64,000 nucleotides of DNA from a bacterium (GCA_016124945.1 WGMT01000009.1:1-64000), one strand, 5' to 3'. Counted from the first letter of the stretch, positions 50,176 through 59,689 are shown. Translations and numbers: made by a program. Notes: a model not told the origin generated them from the sequence alone.

Positions 50176-50204
50176 AGTATAGAAGAAGTTGTCCATTTGC
50201 GCAA
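50176..50204 (-). promoter_or_regulatory. Promoter of rpmG
   Basis: On the minus strand TTGCGC (50204-50199), a 17-bp spacer and TATACT (50181-50176). Confidence 0.7.
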
Positions 50205-50226
50205 ATTTGGTTGGATCGTATATGAA

Positions 50227-51153
50227 TCATCTTTTGCTGCCTGCGCCAGCGATCTGGGGCAAGTAGAACCGTTCCATCCCTTCGATTGATGGCCGTGTTG
50301 GTGTTGCCGTCGATGTTGCCGTTGGCGTTGGGCGAGGCGTGAAGGTTGGCGTCGGCGTGGATGTGGGCGGGACAGGTGTGTCCGTCGCAGTCGGCGTCGG
50401 CGTCACTGTCCACGTCGGGGTGAAGGTCGGTGTTTCGGTTGGCGTCGGCGTGGATGTGGCGCTGAAATCTGTCCAATAGAGGCGAGATGGATAGGCTGTG
50501 GTGTCGTACGCAAACCACATGTCGTCTTCAGAACTGTCGGGGACAACTAGCGTGATCTTAAGACGATACCCCGCAGGGATGGGCTGATTAATAATGCCGA
50601 AATTGATGGTTTTTTTGACCCAAGTGGCGCTTCCATTCTGCCAATTTGACTCAGCCAGTGTTTGAGAAAAGCTCCACATACTGTTGGTTCCATTGGTCGC
50701 TTCCACGTAGGCGCGAATCGAACCTGTCTTGAAGGCATCGAAGTTGACCATGCTGGTCCACAGTTCAAGTCTAAGCGCCGAATTGATCATTGTCTGCTGT
50801 GCAAAAGCCGCGCTTTGCCAACGCTGCACTTTTGTATTGTCAAGCTCATTGGTGTCGGAGCCGTCTTTGGCTATCAACAGCCCAGGCATACTGTCGCGAT
50901 CTGCATCATAATTATAAAGTGTGCCAACCGATGGAACTGTAACACCCAGTGTAAGCATTGCTTGAGCATTTGTGTGGGTTGTCGGCGGTGAGGGCACGTT
51001 TTGTAGATAGAAACTTACAGTGGTGGCTGCGTTGAGGGGGGGTGAAGAGAAGATCGGAAGAATGAGCGTAGTCAATAAAAGAAAAAGGAGGGTCCATCTA
51101 AAGCGATCGGCAGATTTTGGCCTGATCGCGTGAAAATTGCATTTGACATACAT
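50227..51153 (-). CDS. Secreted beta-rich protein with Thr-Pro linker and C-terminal YLP tail
   Basis: 308 residues. Signal peptide about 1-42 (WTLLFLLLTTLILPIFSS, cleavage near LNAA). The middle part (45-230) is a beta-rich domain whose pattern (DNTKVQRWQSAAFAQQTMIN, WQNGSATWVKKTINFGI, YRLKITLVVPDSSEDDMWFA) resembles extracellular adhesion/carbohydrate-binding-like domains; I do not recognise a named family. Residues 235-290 are a Thr-Pro linker (STPTPTETPTFTPTWTVTPT and similar). The C-terminus is ERFYLPQIAGAGSKR, sharing the aromatic-Leu-Pro tail of three other secreted proteins here. Probably displayed outside the cell. Confidence 0.8.
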   Translation of the reverse strand: MYVKCNFHAIRPKSADRFRWTLLFLLLTTLILPIFSSPPLNAATTVSFYLQNVPSPPTTHTNAQAMLTLGVTVPSVGTLYNYDADRDSMPGLLIAKDGSDTNELDNTKVQRWQSAAFAQQTMINSALRLELWTSMVNFDAFKTGSIRAYVEATNGTNSMWSFSQTLAESNWQNGSATWVKKTINFGIINQPIPAGYRLKITLVVPDSSEDDMWFAYDTTAYPSRLYWTDFSATSTPTPTETPTFTPTWTVTPTPTATDTPVPPTSTPTPTFTPRPTPTATSTATPTRPSIEGMERFYLPQIAGAGSKR

Positions 51154-51395
51154 ATGCTTTATTCACCTGCTGATGTAAATTCAGTACGTTGTAGTTGTGT
51201 ACTGACATAAAATAGTGCATATGTATTGCCGTAAGTTTTCTTAGTTTATTCGATGGGCAACTAGTCCTGTGGTTTGATTAGGACAATTGATTAGCTGGAA
51301 TAGGCATCAACTGCGTCAATTTTGTTAACTGAAGTATTGTAAGGTGATTGTAATCTTGCTTTTTTGCTTGCGGTTGATTGCAGGCAGCGATCTCT
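51154..51395. other. Intergenic region with a TCAGTAC inverted repeat
   Basis: About 240 AT-rich bp upstream of the secreted protein gene on the minus strand. TCAGTAC (51181-51187) and GTACTGA (51199-51205) form 7-bp arms about 30 bp before the start, a possible operator. No gene seen. Confidence 0.45.
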
Positions 51396-54275
51396 TTATG
51401 TTGTTTCGCGTGCAACATGCTGGTGCTTGCCGTTTACCCAACCGTTTGCCTGTCGTATGTGTAGCGCCGTCTCGGCATGGAGTCGCGCTTGCATCACCTC
51501 TACTGCGGAGTTGCTGATTAGATGTGGATTTTCTGCCACAACGTCGATAAACGCCTGTACGATTGTGGGATCGAACTGTTCACCGCTACAGCGTTCCAAC
51601 TCGCGTAGAATGTCGACAACCGGTTTGCTTTGTTGATAAGGGCGATCTGATGCCATCGCTTCGACGGCATCACACACGGCTAGAATACGAGATGCCAGCG
51701 GAATCTCCTCCGCTCTTAGCCCTTTGGGGTAGCCCTTTCCATTCCAATGTTCATGATGGCCGGCAATGATCGGGGCCAGGTGATGTAGTGCGTGGCTCGA
51801 CGAGAGGAACTCACCACCCAAAACGGTGTGCTGCTTCACGATTTCGTACTCATCATCTGTTAAGGGGCTATTCTTTAACAGAATTGCTTCGGGCACGCCG
51901 ATCTTTCCGATGTCGTGCAGCAAACCGGCTTGATAGATCACCTCGACTTCGTCTTCGGGTAGGCCAAGCCTGTGTGCAATCGCCCGAGCATAATCTGTCA
52001 CCTTGGATGCGTGGCCCAAGACAAACGGGTCGCGTGCATCGATGATGCGTGAGAGCGTGAGAAGCAACTCCTCGTTTTGTTGTTCGATGGCGGCTTTGCC
52101 TTTGGCAATCTGTTGGTTTGCGTTGCCGAGTTCGTTGTTCATGCGGCGCAATTCACGTACTGAATTTTGGGTACGTTCAACGTACATCTTCTGTAAATTG
52201 TTCATGCTGAGCACTGGTAACAAGAAGACAAGCACCCCTGTCAGGCCGAACAGCATGTAGCCGAACGCCAAAAAGAGGCCCAAAACACTTAACATCAGGT
52301 AAGGCTTTACCAACCAGCGAAATTGTTCACTCCATAGCGGGCGGACGCGAATCCCTTCGGTAAGGCTGATGGCCGTTGCCACCAGGCCGGTTTCAATCAA
52401 AAAGTAGAGAATCGCAGCAACGGCCGCACTGGGCATCAGCAACCAGATGCTACGAATGGAGAGATCCAGGTCGTAGTAGTTCTGAACATAATGTACGAGT
52501 AACACGGGCATTGTGCCGGCAAGCAAGTGGATCGACCAGTTAAAGACTGATTTGTAAATCTGGGATCGCATCCGCAGGTAGTGCACAACGGCGATGACAA
52601 TACTGCTGACGATTACGCTTTCGATGCCACCTGCCACGGCTGCCGCAAAGACGGTTGCCACAGCACTGGAGATGATGCTCTTTTCGTAAAGCTCAAACTG
52701 TTGCCATTGGATCACAAACGCGAGGATGCCAAAGGTGAGTACCGATGCCCAGTCGAAATCCCTTTCCAGCATCAGCAACGCACCTGAAACGATCAAACTG
52801 GTGGTGATGACGCCGCCAATGAAAAGCCACAGCGACCGCGGGGGTTGATCCGGCGTGGTGTATGCATCTATCCGTTCAATTGATTGGCTGCTCGACGCTT
52901 TGTTCACTTTGGTAACTGAATCGACCCCGTTCACCGCCGGCTCAGTGGTCAGCTCATGGGGTGGCTCAGTGGTCGGCACGCTGCTATTTGTCGCTGGTGT
53001 TTCAGCCACAGGCACTGCCACATGCACCGGCGCATCTGTCAAGGTGGCGCGTTTTGCTATGGCTTCGTCGGCTGCTTCAATCCGAATCGAACGGGGCACA
53101 TCTGTGGCTTGGATGACACAGTTGCGTCCTTGTACTTTGGCCTGGTGAAGTGCGATATCGGCTTCGTAAATCAGCTTGTCGGCTGTGTTGGCGTCATGTG
53201 GGTAGCAGGCAACGCCAAAACTCATGGTGGTGTAAATGGGAGAATTGACGGTGCTACAGGTAAAGGCAGTTGTCTCGATGGTCTGCCGGATTTTCTCGGC
53301 GACAGCCGATGCTTCCGCCCGATCCAGGTTTGGGAGGACCAGTGCATACTCCTCGCCACCGAACCGTGCCGCTGTGTCCTGTTTTCGGATTGAATCGCTT
53401 AAGATTTTGCCAATCCCCGCGATGACGGTGTCGCCGGCAAGGTGGCCGTAGGTGTTGTTTAGATTGCGCAGGAGATCCAGGTCGGCCATGATCACCGAGA
53501 AAGGACGGCCCAACTGTTCCGATACCCAAAGCTCGTCTTGGAGCGTCTGCTTAAAGTGCTGTGCGTTCCAAAGCCCGGTCTTGTTGTCGGTGTTCGCTTT
53601 CTTTTCCAATTCGGGCGTTTTCAGCGCTCGGTAGAGCATGACAAACGGTGCAATCATCAGCGGGAGAACCCACGGTGTCAGCGTCCACAGCAACGCTGAA
53701 ACATAACCCAGGCTCATGATGATAGCGTCGGTCATCAGGTCATCTACATTCATCACACCTGATTCTGCCCAGGATATCTGGCGCGCCAACACCAGGATCT
53801 GACCAATCAACAGGTGGTTTACCACAACGTAAACAAAGATCGCAGGGACAGTTGGTAGCAAGGTGGTTTCTAGCGACAGGGTTGTCATGCTGCCACCTAG
53901 CAGCAGATAGACCTGTTGTGCTGCCAACCCTGCAAGCACATGCGAACTGATATTAAACGGCTGAATATACCAAATATAGGGTTTGCCGTCGTACAGCTTT
54001 TTGGCATATTCCACAAGATGAGGAATACCAACCACCAAAGCCAGTCCTACCGGTTGGAGCAGGATGGCGGCCACAAAAAAGGGAATCAGGTGAGGATAAT
54101 ACGAATGTCGCCCATATTTGACTTCAAAGAACTGACTGTAGATGCCCAGCACTATCCAAACCACCAGCGTTGCCGGATCGGCCGCGGGGATTGGTGTGGC
54201 GACTTGGAAAACTACCGTAAGCACGGCAGCACAGAGCAAGACGGTCCACAGATAGGTCCAAGCTAACTTCGACAT
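51396..54275 (-). CDS. Membrane GGDEF plus HD-GYP cyclic-di-GMP protein with two membrane sensor modules
   Basis: 959 residues. The N-terminal multi-spanning module is about 1-225. A GGDEF domain is at about 230-395, with active-site GGEEY at 306-310 and an RxxD product-inhibition site (RKQD) five residues before it. A polar linker follows (400-490, rich in Thr/Pro/Val). A second multi-spanning module is about 495-700 and a short coiled coil leads to an HD-GYP domain (about 735-910) with HD at 787-788 (LLHDIGKIG) and the GYP motif at 848-850 (HHEHWNGKGYPKGL). It should both make and degrade c-di-GMP. No EAL domain is present. Each catalytic domain follows its own membrane module, which suggests fusion of two receptors. 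Confidence 0.93.
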   Translation of the reverse strand: MSKLAWTYLWTVLLCAAVLTVVFQVATPIPAADPATLVVWIVLGIYSQFFEVKYGRHSYYPHLIPFFVAAILLQPVGLALVVGIPHLVEYAKKLYDGKPYIWYIQPFNISSHVLAGLAAQQVYLLLGGSMTTLSLETTLLPTVPAIFVYVVVNHLLIGQILVLARQISWAESGVMNVDDLMTDAIIMSLGYVSALLWTLTPWVLPLMIAPFVMLYRALKTPELEKKANTDNKTGLWNAQHFKQTLQDELWVSEQLGRPFSVIMADLDLLRNLNNTYGHLAGDTVIAGIGKILSDSIRKQDTAARFGGEEYALVLPNLDRAEASAVAEKIRQTIETTAFTCSTVNSPIYTTMSFGVACYPHDANTADKLIYEADIALHQAKVQGRNCVIQATDVPRSIRIEAADEAIAKRATLTDAPVHVAVPVAETPATNSSVPTTEPPHELTTEPAVNGVDSVTKVNKASSSQSIERIDAYTTPDQPPRSLWLFIGGVITTSLIVSGALLMLERDFDWASVLTFGILAFVIQWQQFELYEKSIISSAVATVFAAAVAGGIESVIVSSIVIAVVHYLRMRSQIYKSVFNWSIHLLAGTMPVLLVHYVQNYYDLDLSIRSIWLLMPSAAVAAILYFLIETGLVATAISLTEGIRVRPLWSEQFRWLVKPYLMLSVLGLFLAFGYMLFGLTGVLVFLLPVLSMNNLQKMYVERTQNSVRELRRMNNELGNANQQIAKGKAAIEQQNEELLLTLSRIIDARDPFVLGHASKVTDYARAIAHRLGLPEDEVEVIYQAGLLHDIGKIGVPEAILLKNSPLTDDEYEIVKQHTVLGGEFLSSSHALHHLAPIIAGHHEHWNGKGYPKGLRAEEIPLASRILAVCDAVEAMASDRPYQQSKPVVDILRELERCSGEQFDPTIVQAFIDVVAENPHLISNSAVEVMQARLHAETALHIRQANGWVNGKHQHVARETT

Positions 54276-54592
54276 CCTCTAAACTCCTTCAATGGCAAAC
54301 CTACTGCGCTCCCTGGATTTGAGACGTCAGGTTTACCCTATCCGCTATGGGCACACAACAGAATCTAACATCATTTCATAGCAGACAATATAACTTTCAG
54401 CTTACATTTTTCACTGGTGAGCAACCGAGGGCAATGAACGGCTAACGAGGGAACCGTTGCGAAAAATAACTGACCGCAAAGGTAGCAAACATCGGATCCA
54501 CGCTCTACTTATATTTAGCTGAATCAGAAAAATTGTGCTTCTTTTTTAGTTTATCTGACAAAGGCAGCGATTGCAAAAGGATCTCAAGAACA
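54276..54592. other. Intergenic region upstream of the c-di-GMP gene
   Basis: About 320 bp, AT-richer than average around 54,360-54,560. AAGGAGTTTAGAGG is the ribosome binding site of the c-di-GMP gene. I see no gene; a promoter on the minus strand is expected, but none stands out. Confidence 0.5.
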
Positions 54593-54630
54593 GAAGCGCC
54601 CACACTGCTGATAAGCAGTGTGGGCGCTTC
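54593..54630 (-). terminator. Intrinsic hairpin downstream of the giant surface protein gene
   Basis: GAAGCGCCCACACTGCT (54593-54609) pairs perfectly with 54614-54630 around GATA. It lies about 75 bp after the stop of the minus-strand gene, with a modestly T-rich tail. Confidence 0.8.
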
Positions 54631-54706
54631 GCTATGCTGAAACAAGCTCCGCTAAAGCCGCCATCGTCAAACGACGACGCTACATCAGAATCATGTGCTG
54701 CGGGGT

Positions 54707-57700
54707 TTAGGGCGCGTTGACGAAGGGTAGGTAGACTCGTGGGATGAGTTGAACGTTCTCGCCCGCCGACATCAATACCCCCACGATGGGGCCGTAGCGG
54801 AGAAGGGTGCCGTTCAGCTCTGTTTCCTCCAGCCAATAATGATAGAGGACGCCGGGCACGACGCCTGTGTCCAAGTGTGTATAGGACGCCCCTTGCGTAG
54901 CGCTCCCGCGCGCCGGGATCATCTGCCCGGTGACGCGAACCGCGCCTTCTGGCCGGCCCGTCTCGCTACGCCACAGATGGAAACCCCAACTGTCTATCTC
55001 AATCCCGGTGACCCAACTGACCCGCAGCGCATTGCCTTCCGGCATCGCCGTGAAAGACAGGAGCGTCACCGCGGCGGGGCTGGCTACGGTCACCGTTGCG
55101 CTGTCTTCCGCGTTGATGAGATTGCCTACTTCGTCCACAGCATTCACCACCATCGCCATGTTGACGGTGTTGCTGATTGGCCGGCTCGCGGTGAAGACGG
55201 TAAGGACCTCAATCGATGCGGTCAGTGCAAGATCGCCGAACTGCGATGTTAGATCCGCCCATTCCACCAACCCAGGATGCATCTGCGTCGGCGCAGGTTG
55301 ACTGCGCACGAAGGTAAGCACCTGACTGTCGTAGGAGTCGCTCAACGGCAAGGTGACAATCACTGTGTCGCCTACATTTGTAATGCGGATGCTGTAGGTG
55401 ATCTCTTGCCCCACCTCAACCACCTCTGATCCAATCCGGCTCTTTGTGAGGATCAAGTAGGGTGAGATGTCGATTTCAGCCCCACCTTTCACCTCACCGT
55501 CGGGCGGTGTTTGATCGAACTCATCGGTGACATTCGCCACAGTGGCACGATTGCTGGCGCTGACACCCTCTGGTGTGACGGCAGTGGCTTTCATGACTGT
55601 GTTGACGGTGAAACTGTCGCCAGGCAGTAGATTGCCGAAGGCTGATGTTAGATCTGCCCAGTATGCAAAGCCGGCGCTTTCGTCCACTACATCCGGCACA
55701 GGTGCAGCGCTGACGAAGTCTAGATAGTCGGTGGTGAAGGTGTCGGTAAGCGGCACCATTGTCAACACGGTGTTGCCGGTATTGGTGATGCGGATGGTGT
55801 AGGTCAGGGCATCGCCCAGTCTCACCTGCGTTGACCCCACAATCTGCTTCGAGATGACGACACGCGGCGTCCCAATCACCACAGTGATGGTTGGATCTTT
55901 GGGATCGGGCGTTTCGGGATCGTCGGCGCCTTCGTTTGGCGGCGAGACGACGTACCCGGCGGGTACGTCCACGGTGACGGTGTAGACACCAGGGATAAGG
56001 TTGGTGAAGGTGTAGATGCCGTTGGCGTCGGTGGTGGTGGTCAGTCCATTCGAGAGGGTGATCACCACGCCAGGGATGCCCGGTTCGCCGCCGTCCTGAA
56101 TGCCGTCGGCGTCGAGATCGTCCCAGACTCGGTCGCCCAAAGACGCAGCCAGGTTGAGCCCGGCGTCAATGTCGTTGTTGGTTTCACCCTGCCCTAGCGA
56201 GACGATGTCGGTGCGGCCTGTGCTGGTGTCGGCGTCGCTGTCAATGTCTTCGGCGCCGGCATCTTTTTGGGTGAAGAGGTAGCCGTTTGGCAGCACGAAT
56301 TCTACAATGTAGCCGCCTGATCCCAGGCCGCCGAAGTTGTACACGCCGCCGCCACTGGTGACGGTGCTGGTGATGAAGTCTCCATTGCTGTTGAGCAAGT
56401 TGACGGTGACGCCGTCGATGCCGTTCTCGCTACCACCCTGGAGACCATCAAAGTCGACATCTTCCCAGACGTAATTGCCCAGCGCGCCCACGGTGACCTG
56501 GTCGATGTCGTCGTCGGTGTTGTTGCTCGGTGTGGGATCGTCGCCCTGGCTGCCGTCGTCGGCCACAAGGGCCACGTTGACAATGCTGGTGACGCTCGCC
56601 GCCAGCGGCAGGTCCACGGTAACGGCGAAGAAGACGTCTAGCGGCGAGCGCAGATTGAGGACACCGACGGCATAGGTGCAGACCGTGCCTGCCGGTGCGT
56701 TGTCGGCGCAGCTCCACCCCGCCGAACTGCCGGCGGCGTCGAAGGTGGTGCCGGTGGGGACGGTGTCGCTGATCACCACACCAGTGGCAGGACTGGTGCC
56801 CACGTTTCCAACCGTGAGCGTGTAGACGGTTGTCTGCCCCGGTTCGAGGACAGTGATGCCGTCGTCTTTGGTGAGTGTGAGATCCGGCGCGACGACGGTG
56901 ACATCGTCCTGATCGTCAACGTCGGGTTCGTCGCGCTCGTTAGGATCGACGCCGGGCAAGGTGGTGGCCTGGGTTACGGTTGCCACATTCGTGTAGACAT
57001 CACCGGCGTTGACTGCGGTGGTCAACTGTGCCGTGAAGGTGAAAATGCGCTGCTCGCCCACCGGAATGTCGCCCCCGGTGTAGCGGACGAGCGTGTCGGG
57101 CGACATGTCTACGGTGCTGAAGGTAAAGCCCGCAGGTGTGCTCACTTCGCTGATATTGGTGAAGGTGATCATCGGCAGCGGATCTTCGATGATCACGTCG
57201 AAGGCCGTCGACTCGCCTGTGTTCTGTACCACCAGTTCGATGGTGATGGTGTCGTTCGCCGCAGCCTGCGCCGGGGTCAGCGTTTTGGTAATGACCATTT
57301 GCGGCTCAACCACCGTCACCGGGTTGGTGGGGATTTCGGGGTTGTTGCCGACGCGGATAACGGCGTTGTTGATCAGATCGGTCTGGCTGGGGGGCAGACC
57401 TACATTGCCCACTTCGTCGAGGACCAGCGCTTGCAGGCGCACGATGAAACTGTTGTTGCCGGTATCATTGTCGGCTGTCACCGTGATGTTGCCGAAGGTG
57501 ACGATAACGTCGTCGCCGCTGCCGCCCGTGGCCGTAATCGACGGCGTGGGCAGCGTCCCGTTGAAGCCGCTGCTGTCCACGGCGACGGAGCCGACCACGT
57601 AAGAGAGCCCTGTGGGCAGATCGTCGGTAATCACCAACGACGGCGTGAGTCCTTCGGGCAGGGTGACGGTGAGGGCGTAGGTGATTACCTCACCGATGGT

Positions 57701-58246
57701 GACATCGGGATTGGCGGTGTGTGCCGCCGAGGTGCCGTCGATCTGCTTGACCACGCCGGGGTCGGCGGCGGTGAACGATGCCGGGTCGCTGTCGCTGTAG
57801 TCGTTGACGCCGCCGGAGCCATCGCGCTCGCCATCGTTGTCACCTGAGCCGCCGGGTGTGTTGGAGCCGGTTGGGTTGCCGGTGGTGCCGGTGGTGCCGG
57901 TGCCGGGCAGGCTGGTGTAGGTGACGTCGGCCTGATTGTCGATCTGCTGGCCGGGTGTCACGTCGAGATTCAGCGTGGCGTCGTAGGTGACGGTGACCGT
58001 GCCGTTTACGGGGATCGCGTCAACGCTGAAGGCGACGGTGTTGCCGCTGCTGTTGTCCGTGCTGCCGGTGGCCCCGCCGCCGAGGACGATGTTCATGCTG
58101 CCTAAATCGAGGGTGAGATCGGTGGGCAGCGTGTCCGTGAAGAGGACGTTGTAGGCTACCGACGTGCCGGTGTTGGTGAAGATGACGCTGTATGAAACCG
58201 TGTCTTCGGCGTCGGCAGGGGTGGTCGTGATGCGTTCAACGTCCAC
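54707..58246 (-). CDS. Giant DUF11/SdrD-repeat surface protein, C-terminal part of a broken gene
   Basis: About 1,179 residues of open frame starting inside a repeat domain without its own signal peptide. It contains serial DUF11-type beta domains (YSVIFTNTGTSVAYNVLFTD, YALTVTLPEGL, VYTLTVGNVGTSPATGVVIS and more). Two SdrD B-like calcium-loop domains follow (YVWEDVDFDGLQGGSENGID; VWDDLDADGIQDGGEPGIPG), and then two domains with LTYTIRITNTGNTV-like starts. A C-terminal module (VTLLSFTAMPEGNALRVSWV) ends in RVYLPFVNAP. The start shown is only where this frame opens: the true N-terminus is the gene at 58435-59589, separated by a stop codon and a frameshift. A paralogue starts beyond 60,007. Confidence 0.85.
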   Translation of the reverse strand: MDVERITTTPADAEDTVSYSVIFTNTGTSVAYNVLFTDTLPTDLTLDLGSMNIVLGGGATGSTDNSSGNTVAFSVDAIPVNGTVTVTYDATLNLDVTPGQQIDNQADVTYTSLPGTGTTGTTGNPTGSNTPGGSGDNDGERDGSGGVNDYSDSDPASFTAADPGVVKQIDGTSAAHTANPDVTIGEVITYALTVTLPEGLTPSLVITDDLPTGLSYVVGSVAVDSSGFNGTLPTPSITATGGSGDDVIVTFGNITVTADNDTGNNSFIVRLQALVLDEVGNVGLPPSQTDLINNAVIRVGNNPEIPTNPVTVVEPQMVITKTLTPAQAAANDTITIELVVQNTGESTAFDVIIEDPLPMITFTNISEVSTPAGFTFSTVDMSPDTLVRYTGGDIPVGEQRIFTFTAQLTTAVNAGDVYTNVATVTQATTLPGVDPNERDEPDVDDQDDVTVVAPDLTLTKDDGITVLEPGQTTVYTLTVGNVGTSPATGVVISDTVPTGTTFDAAGSSAGWSCADNAPAGTVCTYAVGVLNLRSPLDVFFAVTVDLPLAASVTSIVNVALVADDGSQGDDPTPSNNTDDDIDQVTVGALGNYVWEDVDFDGLQGGSENGIDGVTVNLLNSNGDFITSTVTSGGGVYNFGGLGSGGYIVEFVLPNGYLFTQKDAGAEDIDSDADTSTGRTDIVSLGQGETNNDIDAGLNLAASLGDRVWDDLDADGIQDGGEPGIPGVVITLSNGLTTTTDANGIYTFTNLIPGVYTVTVDVPAGYVVSPPNEGADDPETPDPKDPTITVVIGTPRVVISKQIVGSTQVRLGDALTYTIRITNTGNTVLTMVPLTDTFTTDYLDFVSAAPVPDVVDESAGFAYWADLTSAFGNLLPGDSFTVNTVMKATAVTPEGVSASNRATVANVTDEFDQTPPDGEVKGGAEIDISPYLILTKSRIGSEVVEVGQEITYSIRITNVGDTVIVTLPLSDSYDSQVLTFVRSQPAPTQMHPGLVEWADLTSQFGDLALTASIEVLTVFTASRPISNTVNMAMVVNAVDEVGNLINAEDSATVTVASPAAVTLLSFTAMPEGNALRVSWVTGIEIDSWGFHLWRSETGRPEGAVRVTGQMIPARGSATQGASYTHLDTGVVPGVLYHYWLEETELNGTLLRYGPIVGVLMSAGENVQLIPRVYLPFVNAP

Positions 58247-58428
58247 TTGTTGCCGTTGACACTCAATTCGGGAACAAAGGTGGTGTCCCAGCGCTGGCCG
58301 TCTGAGAAGGTGTCTGTGATGACAATCGACTCAAAGGCGAAGAAGTCGGAAATCTGGAAGTCGAGCGTATATTCCAACGTGTCGCCGGGGGTGTTGCCGG
58401 TGGGCGCTACGTCGTTGACATTTGCCAC
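58156..58428 (-). pseudogene. Middle fragment of the broken surface protein gene
   Basis: This short frame (VANVNDVAPTGNTPGDTLEY, then TLDFQISDFFAFESIVITD) directly continues the reading frame of the upstream part, separated only by TAA at 58435-58437 and two sense codons. It must shift frame near 58,246 to join VDVERITTTPADAEDTVSYS of the downstream part. The domain logic is continuous across both lesions, so this is one gene carrying a nonsense change (Gln CAA to TAA is the simplest) and a one-base indel, unless one or both are sequence errors. Confidence 0.8.
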
Positions 58429-58434
58429 CCCTTT

Positions 58435-59589
58435 TTAGATGGCAATGCTCTTGTCTGTGAGTGTGTGATCGTTGCTGGTGACATCGCTCTCCACCGGTCC
58501 CTGGGGATCGCGGGTGTCGATGGGATCCCAATTGCCTTCGGTGGCGGCATCGTCGATAGATTCCACGTCATCGCCGGTAAGGGGGACAATCACGCGATCC
58601 CCACCCAAATCGTCGCGGGGGACGTAAAAGGTGAAGAGCATCGTGGCGTCGTTGTCGGCTGTGGTGCCTGTCACCGACGCGAAGCGGCGGGTCAATGTGC
58701 CGCCGGGATTGGTGGTGCTGGGCGTGGCGATTGGCGTTGTCGCCGTCGTCGTGCCACGAATCGTCGTGTCGTCTACCTGTACGAATTGCAGATTATCGGG
58801 CAGCACGTCGATGAGATCGAGATTGGTGAGTGTCTGCCCATCGGCAATGTCCACCGTGATCAGGTATTGGCGTGGGAAGTTGGGGCCGGTGGCGGTTTCG
58901 TCTTCGGGGCCGATGTAAGTTTTGGTCAGCGTGAAAAGCGTGGGCGTAAATGTGGTCGACGCCGTAACGCCTGTAATCGACGGATCGGTGGCGGGGTTGT
59001 CCAGGGGATCGGCGCCGAATTGGAAGCCGGCGCTGGCCGAAATGCTGAGCGGTGTCCCCAGATCGGCCTGATTGCTAAGGTTGACATTGACGGTAACCTC
59101 GGCGGCGGGCTGCCCCTGGGTGAAGCTGCCAAAGGGCAGGAGCAAGACCACTAAGTCATCGCCGGGGGTGCCGGTGATGATGAGCGGATTGTCGGCGCTG
59201 TCCACGGCATAGGGGTGGGTGGCGTTGCCGCTGCCGTCGAACGTAATCACCGTCGCCGTAACGGCCTGCCCCAGGTGGGTGGCGTTGACGAAGGTGATGC
59301 CATCGTCCACGGCGGCGCCGGCGCCGTCTGCGCCGGTCTTGGGCAGGATCAGGTTGATGTAGGGTCCGTATCCTGTGTCGGTGGGCGTGGCTGAGGTGTT
59401 GTCGAATGTGACGGTGAATGAGAATGCTTCACCAATAAACCCTTCGGTGGGCACGTCGAGAGTCGCCGTAGGAACGGCAAGGGCCAGGGCCGCGCCTCCT
59501 CCGAGCGTTACGCTACTGATCAGGGCTACCAGCACGATAGCCGGGGTCAGTAGACGTCGAAGATGACGCAGTGGGTTAAACGTTTTCAT
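58435..59589 (-). CDS. N-terminal part of the broken giant surface protein
   Basis: 384 residues. The signal peptide (about 1-38: LLTPAIVLVALISSVTLGGG, cleavage near ALA) is followed by beta domains with isopeptide or adhesin-like character (AFSFTVTFDNTSATPTDTGY, PRQYLITVDIADGQTLTNLD, LIDVLPDNLQFVQVDD, FTFYVPRDDLGGDRVIVPL). It ends at an in-frame TAA directly after LTDKSIAI, in mid-domain, where family members would continue with Gln-Lys. As encoded, a truncated secreted protein would be made. Confidence 0.85.
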   Translation of the reverse strand: MKTFNPLRHLRRLLTPAIVLVALISSVTLGGGAALALAVPTATLDVPTEGFIGEAFSFTVTFDNTSATPTDTGYGPYINLILPKTGADGAGAAVDDGITFVNATHLGQAVTATVITFDGSGNATHPYAVDSADNPLIITGTPGDDLVVLLLPFGSFTQGQPAAEVTVNVNLSNQADLGTPLSISASAGFQFGADPLDNPATDPSITGVTASTTFTPTLFTLTKTYIGPEDETATGPNFPRQYLITVDIADGQTLTNLDLIDVLPDNLQFVQVDDTTIRGTTTATTPIATPSTTNPGGTLTRRFASVTGTTADNDATMLFTFYVPRDDLGGDRVIVPLTGDDVESIDDAATEGNWDPIDTRDPQGPVESDVTSNDHTLTDKSIAI

Positions 59590-59648
59590 GCAAACTCCAT
59601 TTGTATGCGTTGGTGATTAGGTACGCGTGTCAAGTGGTAGAGCACGCG

Positions 59649-59662
59649 GGTAATCGATTACC
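59649..59662. promoter_or_regulatory. Perfect 14-bp palindrome upstream of the surface protein gene
   Basis: GGTAATCGATTACC lies 60 bp upstream of the start codon of the gene beginning at 59589, beside an AT-rich block (59,690-59,785). A regulator site is plausible; not proven. Confidence 0.45.
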
Positions 59663-59689
59663 TGCTGGGCAATATGCATAACTTGTGAA

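Noticed and set aside
57093..57847. Plus-strand open frames opposite the giant surface protein
   Set aside because: Low-complexity Thr/Val/Ser or Gly/Val/Asp translations of the antisense of DUF11 repeats.
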